A DNA stretch of 34,041 bases from a virus. The stretch's first letter is position 1; each line of letters opens with the position of its first letter. The notes beneath the pieces were generated by a model. That model was not told the origin of the DNA, ran no database searches, and saw nothing but the letters and a program-made list of their open reading frames with translations. A program made the position numbers and the translations under genes. Of the stretch, positions 31,470 to 34,041 are shown piece by piece. The DNA lies in IMG/VR virus record IMGVR_UViG_3300005588_000028, positions 1-34,041 of that record. The stretch is one strand, 5' to 3'.

Positions 31470-31882
31470 ATATTTGTTTTTGTATATAGATTTTTTATTA
31501 ATTGATTAACACCTTTTCCTCTTTTACCTGTTTCTTTTTCATAGAAACTCCCTGTTGTTGGCCAAAAATCAAAACCTAATACTGTATAGTGATAATCTGT
31601 ATGTTTCTTTATGTGTTTACTGTAGCCATTTTTTTCCAATTTTTCTAAAAAATTAATCATATTACGGTACTTAGTAGCACTGCGTCCTCTTAAAACTGCA
31701 TTAAATTCTTCCTTCCTCTCCATTCTACTATCCATGTACTTTTTGCTAATTTCCTTTTCTTTTTCAATTTCTGAAATAAATTCATTAATTCTACCATACG
31801 TTCTACTCTGTAGAATTTTCGATATTCTTCTTTTTTCACAACCGCAGATTTTTTTAGCTATTTTTTTTATTAATCTATTCAT
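31466..31882 (-). CDS. Early protein with FWPTTGSFY motif, unknown
   Basis: 138 residues. A basic N-terminal half (RLIKKIAKKICGCEKRRISK) with long helices, and a conserved-looking C-terminal block YTVLGFDFWPTTGSFYEKET and KGVNQLIKNLY. The DFWPTTG...KGxxxLI pattern occurs in several phage small proteins of unknown function. ATG 31882, AATATG context; the stop overlaps the next start. Confidence 0.65.
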   Translation of the reverse strand: MNRLIKKIAKKICGCEKRRISKILQSRTYGRINEFISEIEKEKEISKKYMDSRMERKEEFNAVLRGRSATKYRNMINFLEKLEKNGYSKHIKKHTDYHYTVLGFDFWPTTGSFYEKETGKRGKGVNQLIKNLYTKTNI

Positions 31883-31885
31883 ATT

Positions 31886-32083
31886 TTATTGTTCTATTAT
31901 TTGGTCGCCTATGCGGTTTTCTACCTCTGTTTTTACTCGTTCTGCAAACTCTTCCATGTGCCAAACCTCTGTTGTATGTTTTCCGCTTACCCTTATGTCA
32001 TGGGCTATAGCTGAAACTGCTAGTGCTATTTTTCTTGCTTCTGTTGGTGTGAAATAAAATCCTATTTTTGGTTCTTTATTCAT
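31886..32083 (-). CDS. Small early protein, unknown
   Basis: 65 residues, mainly helical: GFYFTPTEARKIALAVSAIA, a short polar turn (SGKHTTEVWH) and FAERVKTEVENRIGDQI. ATG 32083 overlaps the end of the 3D-domain gene. No family recognised. Confidence 0.55.
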   Translation of the reverse strand: MNKEPKIGFYFTPTEARKIALAVSAIAHDIRVSGKHTTEVWHMEEFAERVKTEVENRIGDQIIEQ

Positions 32084-32543
32084 ATATTCGTACTTCCTTA
32101 TGTCCTGTTACTTCGTACGGGCAAGTCATATCTTTGTCGCATGAAATATCAAAACGATTATTAAATTTTTTTGCTGTTCTATCTAAACATACGTACCTTT
32201 TCCCATCTATTTCTACCTTTGTACCTAGTTCTATACTTCGTGGGCATGCTACAACGTCGCTACGTCCGCAAATATCGTCCCCTGTGGCGCTTATACATGG
32301 CGTTGCGTCTGTTTGTTCGGGTACGGTGTTATATCCTGTTACGTAGGCTTGTAGCGTCTTGTATGGTTTTTCTGCGTTTACTACTTCTAGTACTAGCTCC
32401 ATGTCTAGTGCTTCTCCTGTTTCGTGTGAAACATTTGTATTTACGTGTAGTACTCCGTATATAGTAGTAAAAAATACTACTACTGCTACTGCTAAAAAAG
32501 TTTTAGCTATTTTTATTAGTTCTTTGTCTGTGTAGTTTTTCAT
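32076..32543 (-). CDS. 3D-domain (RlpA/lytic-like) cell-wall protein
   Basis: 155 residues. One N-terminal membrane segment (about 13-31, AKTFLAVAVVVFFTTIYGVL), then a beta-barrel domain with the 3D pattern: YVTGYNTVPEQTDATPCISA, VVACPRSIELGTKVEIDGKR, DRTAKKFNNRFDISCDKD. D121, D132 and D136 are the probable acidic residues. Such domains occur in lytic transglycosylase-like and Rpf-associated proteins. Being early, membrane-anchored and at the far end from the virion lysozyme, it may remodel the wall for infection or act in lysis. Cysteines (C83, C92, C100, C119, C135, C141) could form disulfides, so an extracytoplasmic location is likely. Confidence 0.72.
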   Translation of the reverse strand: MKNYTDKELIKIAKTFLAVAVVVFFTTIYGVLHVNTNVSHETGEALDMELVLEVVNAEKPYKTLQAYVTGYNTVPEQTDATPCISATGDDICGRSDVVACPRSIELGTKVEIDGKRYVCLDRTAKKFNNRFDISCDKDMTCPYEVTGHKEVRIYE

Positions 32544-32550
32544 ATTTTTA

Positions 32551-32664
32551 TTAAAATTGATTAGGGCAATTATTTGGGTCGTGTAGTTCTCCGCAATCTG
32601 TACATGCTTGATGTCTAGGCTCTACTCCTATAGCGTCTAAATCTACGTTTGGTGGGTAGTTCAT
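32551..32664 (-). CDS. Tiny zinc-finger-like protein
   Basis: 37 residues, below the size limit of most gene callers. ATG 32664 has the late-type AAGCCTATG context. HQACTDCGELHDPNNC gives C-x2-C and C plus two His, a possible single zinc site. Ends TAA just before the 3D-domain start. Likely real because of context and tight packing, function unknown. Confidence 0.5.
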   Translation of the reverse strand: MNYPPNVDLDAIGVEPRHQACTDCGELHDPNNCPNQF

Positions 32665-32668
32665 AGGC

Positions 32669-32866
32669 TTATCTTATTATTGCTGTTAATGAAAGTTTTT
32701 TATAGCGCTGTCCGTATTGTTTTGCTATCTTGCGTCCCTCCTCGTTTAGTACGTCTAGTGCTGGCTGGGCTTCGGCTCGGCAAGTTTTGTAGTCTGCCCC
32801 TTGCCGTAGTTTTCTTTTTACTAGCTCTATTGTTGTTTTTGCGTCCTCTACTTTTTGGTTTTTCAT
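32669..32866 (-). CDS. Small early protein, unknown
   Basis: 65 residues, basic and helical (VEDAKTTIELVKRKLRQGAD; RAEAQPALDVLNEEGRKIAK). The middle has a TPR-like look but is too short. It lies between two small zinc-finger genes and starts ATG 32866 in AATATG. No family recognised. Confidence 0.55.
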   Translation of the reverse strand: MKNQKVEDAKTTIELVKRKLRQGADYKTCRAEAQPALDVLNEEGRKIAKQYGQRYKKLSLTAIIR

Positions 32867-32867
32867 A

Positions 32868-33008
32868 TTACTCTGGTTTGTGGCAATCTTCGCATACTCG
32901 TACGCTCATTATTGCGTGTATCTTGTTGTATAGTTCTGGCACGTCTTTTGGTATTTCCTTCTGGCATTCTGTACATGCTGTATATACTCCCTTTTTTTCG
33001 TTCTTCAT
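32868..33008 (-). CDS. First early gene: zinc-finger-like protein
   Basis: 46 residues from ATG 33008; the longer frame to 33050 has no good context. CTECQKEIP and CEDCHKPE give two CxxC sites as in DksA/TraR-type or treble-clef zinc fingers, with 24 residues between. It is the first gene behind the promoter at 33039-33067, a position typical of early host-takeover proteins that may bind RNA polymerase; that is inference. No other domain. Confidence 0.6.
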   Translation of the reverse strand: MKNEKKGVYTACTECQKEIPKDVPELYNKIHAIMSVRVCEDCHKPE

Positions 33009-33038
33009 ATTTTTGTTGGCTTTATGTTTATATGTCTT

Positions 33039-33067
33039 ATTATATGCCATACAAGTATTTATGTCGA
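33039..33067 (-). promoter_or_regulatory. Early promoter, TCGACA/TATAAT
   Basis: Minus strand TCGACA (33067-33062), 17-base spacer, TATAAT (33044-33039). Best sigma70 promoter in the window. The part around the -10 resembles the 29.8-kb and 24.46-kb promoters. Confidence 0.72.
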
Positions 33068-33075
33068 TAGTCCTA

Positions 33076-33084
33076 TGTGGATAA
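33076..33084 (-). promoter_or_regulatory. DnaA box TTATCCACA near early promoter
   Basis: Perfect nine-base match on the minus strand, between the terminator and the early promoter, 31 bases upstream of its -10. It is the best place for an origin-like or DnaA-responsive element in the window. Confidence 0.5.
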
Positions 33085-33096
33085 GTTCTTTTATAT

Positions 33097-33129
33097 AAAA
33101 AAAGAAGCCCCGTAGTTGGAGCTTCTTTT
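33097..33129 (-). terminator. Rho-independent terminator closing late operon and small RNA
   Basis: Minus strand: GAAGCTCC-AACTAC-GGGGCTTC (8 bp, one G-U) followed by seven T. Strong intrinsic terminator. It separates the late genes from the early promoter and gives the 3' end of the small RNA. Confidence 0.9.
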
Positions 33130-33174
33130 CAAAAGAGCGCGCATATATGGAAAACCAACTAACCATATACGCGT
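33097..33174 (-). ncRNA. Candidate small regulatory RNA with complementary loop
   Basis: About 78 bases from a start near 33174 to the terminator. Promoter: extended -10 at 33181-33189. First stem-loop: 11 bp (33163-33173 with 33140-33150, one G-U) closing a 12-base loop TTAGTTGGTTTT at 33151-33162; then the terminator stem. The loop plus two stem bases (GGTTAGTTGGTT) is the exact complement of AACCAACTAACC at 497-508, 9 bases upstream of the protease ATG; including one more pair the match is 13 bases. The same core AACCAAC recurs near starts of the scaffold, 13.7-kb, replication, ERF and coiled-coil genes. A 35-codon ORF (33059-33166) crosses it but runs through the terminator stem. Confidence 0.55.
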
Positions 33175-33180
33175 ACTGCT

Positions 33181-33189
33181 ATTATAGCA
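33181..33189 (-). promoter_or_regulatory. Extended -10 promoter for the small RNA
   Basis: Minus strand TGCTATAAT directly after the holin-like gene stop. The -35 region is TTTCGC with a 17-base spacer, only three matches, so it depends on the extended -10. Confidence 0.6.
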
Positions 33190-33194
33190 TTATT

Positions 33195-33482
33195 TTACGC
33201 TTTGCGAAATGTTTTTAGTATATCGTTTAGGTAGTTACTACCCCGTCCTATTATCACTCCGCTTAGTGCGTAGTCTACTAGTGGATATGTTGATGAAATT
33301 CCTACTAGTTCTGGGATACTTACTTTATATGCTACCGCTAGACCTACTCCTAGAGCTAATGATACGTACCGCAAATATGTGCGTTTTCTTTGCATTGCTT
33401 CTGGTTTTCCGTCTCCTGCTATGTATTTGATTATTCCTTCTACAAATGTAGCTAGAAATAAAATTCCTGTTACTGCTTCCAT
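33195..33482 (-). CDS. Small membrane protein, holin-like
   Basis: 95 residues. Hydrophobic segments at about 3-20 (AVTGILFLATFVEGIIKYIAG), 36-55 (YVSLALGVGLAVAYKVSIP) and 66-78 (PLVDYALSGVIIG), separated by a basic loop with RKRTYLR. Phage proteins of this size and topology are often annotated as holins. It is the last gene before the terminator and follows the protease. ATG 33482 after AAACC. Compare the other candidate at 1015-1320. Confidence 0.68.
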   Translation of the reverse strand: MEAVTGILFLATFVEGIIKYIAGDGKPEAMQRKRTYLRYVSLALGVGLAVAYKVSIPELVGISSTYPLVDYALSGVIIGRGSNYLNDILKTFRKA

Positions 33483-33494
33483 AGGTTTATATTA

Positions 33495-34041
33495 TTAAAA
33501 TACTAAATCGTACATTTCTTGTAGGTTTTCCTCTACTACTACTGTGTCTGACCAGTCTCCCCAGAATTTACCATCTCGTCCAAAATAAAATGACTCTTCA
33601 TTTTTTATCCAAGCTATTTTTCCGGCTGAAACAAAGTAGTGGGCTGGGTGGTTTGCGTTTCGTACTAGCTTACCGTCTAGGTTTGCTAGTATTCTAGCTT
33701 TTGGTTTTTCTATATCTGTTATTACGAAAAATGACTCTAGTTTGTAGTGTTGTAGTTCGTCGGTGTATATATAGAAATCTCCTTTATCTCCCCATTTATT
33801 ACTCCATGAATTTTGGAAAACTATATACTCTCTACCTGCTTTGTCTTTTTTCCACCCTTTTACTACAAAGGCATGCCCGTATCTTGCTAATTTTGGTTTT
33901 GGGATAAATCCTTTTACTGGTCTATCGTACTCTGCGTACCAGTACATTGATACTACTAACGGTATTTTTTCATTATACAAGGCTTGTTTTACCTGCTCTA
34001 TTTGCCCGTGTCCGTATCCTGCACGCCAGAAACTTTTAGCT
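33495..34041 (-). CDS. Papain-family (C1A) cysteine protease, C-terminal part
   Basis: Continuation of the protease that starts at 488; bases 33982-34041 duplicate 1-60, and on the circle the frame passes from codon 162 through an Ala codon into LYNEKIPLVV. H199 sits in GHAFVVKGW and N220 in FQNSWSNKWGDKGDFYI, matching papain His159 and the NSWGxxWGxxGY block. The last 80 or so residues form a separate domain (LVRNANHPAHYFV, IAWIKNEESFYF) that resembles wall or surface repeat domains with a VYxV-GKxxxI-F pattern, which could anchor the enzyme to an envelope. It is followed in transcription by a small membrane protein, giving a lysis-cassette-like pair. Apparent TTG start at 33980 is only the contig edge. 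Confidence 0.88.
   Translation of the reverse strand, partial: AKSFWRAGYGHGQIEQVKQALYNEKIPLVVSMYWYAEYDRPVKGFIPKPKLARYGHAFVVKGWKKDKAGREYIVFQNSWSNKWGDKGDFYIYTDELQHYKLESFFVITDIEKPKARILANLDGKLVRNANHPAHYFVSAGKIAWIKNEESFYFGRDGKFWGDWSDTVVVEENLQEMYDLVF
33982..34041. repeat. Terminal direct repeat, right copy
   Basis: Exact second copy of bases 1-60. Removing one copy gives a 33,981-bp circle. Confidence 0.95.

Noticed and set aside
33059-33166. 35-codon minus-strand ORF (MVSWFSIYARSF...) across the small RNA
   Set aside because: Its ATG is in a good TATATG context, but the start is buried in the first stem and the frame runs through the strong terminator. It remains the main rival to the noncoding reading.
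1-34041. Reassigned stop codons or code 25
   Set aside because: Several genes end with TGA in ATGA overlaps (for example at 18591, 24939, 27012 and 27296), and TAA and TAG also end genes in normal positions, so the standard bacterial code fits.
1-34041. CRISPR array, integrase or toxin-antitoxin pair
   Set aside because: No spaced repeat array and no recombinase or toxin motifs were seen on either strand.

Overview
The window is an essentially complete genome of a tailed double-stranded DNA phage, about 33.98 kb as a circle. Bases 1-60 are repeated exactly at 33982-34041, and one cysteine-protease gene reads without interruption across the ends, so the contig is a circular (or circularly permuted) genome cut inside that gene. 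Every gene I can support lies on the minus strand; long plus-strand ORFs are shadows. There is no tail-tube, tape-measure, baseplate or sheath gene, but there are P22/T7-like portal, adaptor and nozzle-like proteins, so a podovirus-type virion is most likely. I see no integrase or repressor, so a virulent lifestyle is plausible.

Reading in the direction of transcription (right to left): a promoter near 33.05 kb opens an early region of small proteins, a 3D-domain cell-wall protein, a SNF2 helicase, a recombination set (coiled-coil protein, ERF annealing protein, PD-(D/E)XK nuclease, SSB-tailed small protein, NinG- and NinB-like proteins) and a replication initiator (33.0-24.5 kb). From 24.4 to 21.0 kb there is an accessory stretch: a broken gene, a compositionally foreign island with zinc-ribbon genes and strong Shine-Dalgarno sites, a YopX-like gene, a 14-codon ORF, a cloverleaf-like RNA and a cytosine-5 DNA methyltransferase. 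From 20.96 kb come the small terminase, a structured noncoding block with two tRNAs (Ile-UAU and CAU), the large terminase, a repeat-containing virion protein, portal, scaffold, major capsid protein, fibre-like proteins, nozzle, adaptor, a LysM plus lysozyme-like virion protein and a probable internal ejection protein. The cycle closes with small membrane proteins, a papain-family protease and a holin-like protein, ending at a strong terminator (33.1 kb).

The host is not named by the sequence. The DNA is AT-rich, favours A-ending codons and ATA, is rich in CTAG, uses sigma70-type TATAAT promoters (often extended -10) and uses TGA as a stop (several ATGA overlaps). Almost no gene has a Shine-Dalgarno site; starts instead sit in a TATG context, often AACCTATG/AAGCCTATG or AAATATATG. 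This and the C-terminal domain of the protease hint at an uncultured bacterial lineage such as Patescibacteria, but that is only inference.

The most interesting signal is a small RNA gene (about 33097-33174) with its own extended -10 promoter and terminator. Its exposed 12-base hairpin loop is complementary to an AACCAAC motif at the translation start regions of several of the phage's own genes, with a perfect 13-base match just upstream of the protease start. I read it as a candidate phage-encoded trans-acting regulator. Other candidates are the structured RNA beside the tRNAs, the cloverleaf leader of the methyltransferase, and DnaA-box-like elements set about 30 bases upstream of four promoters.
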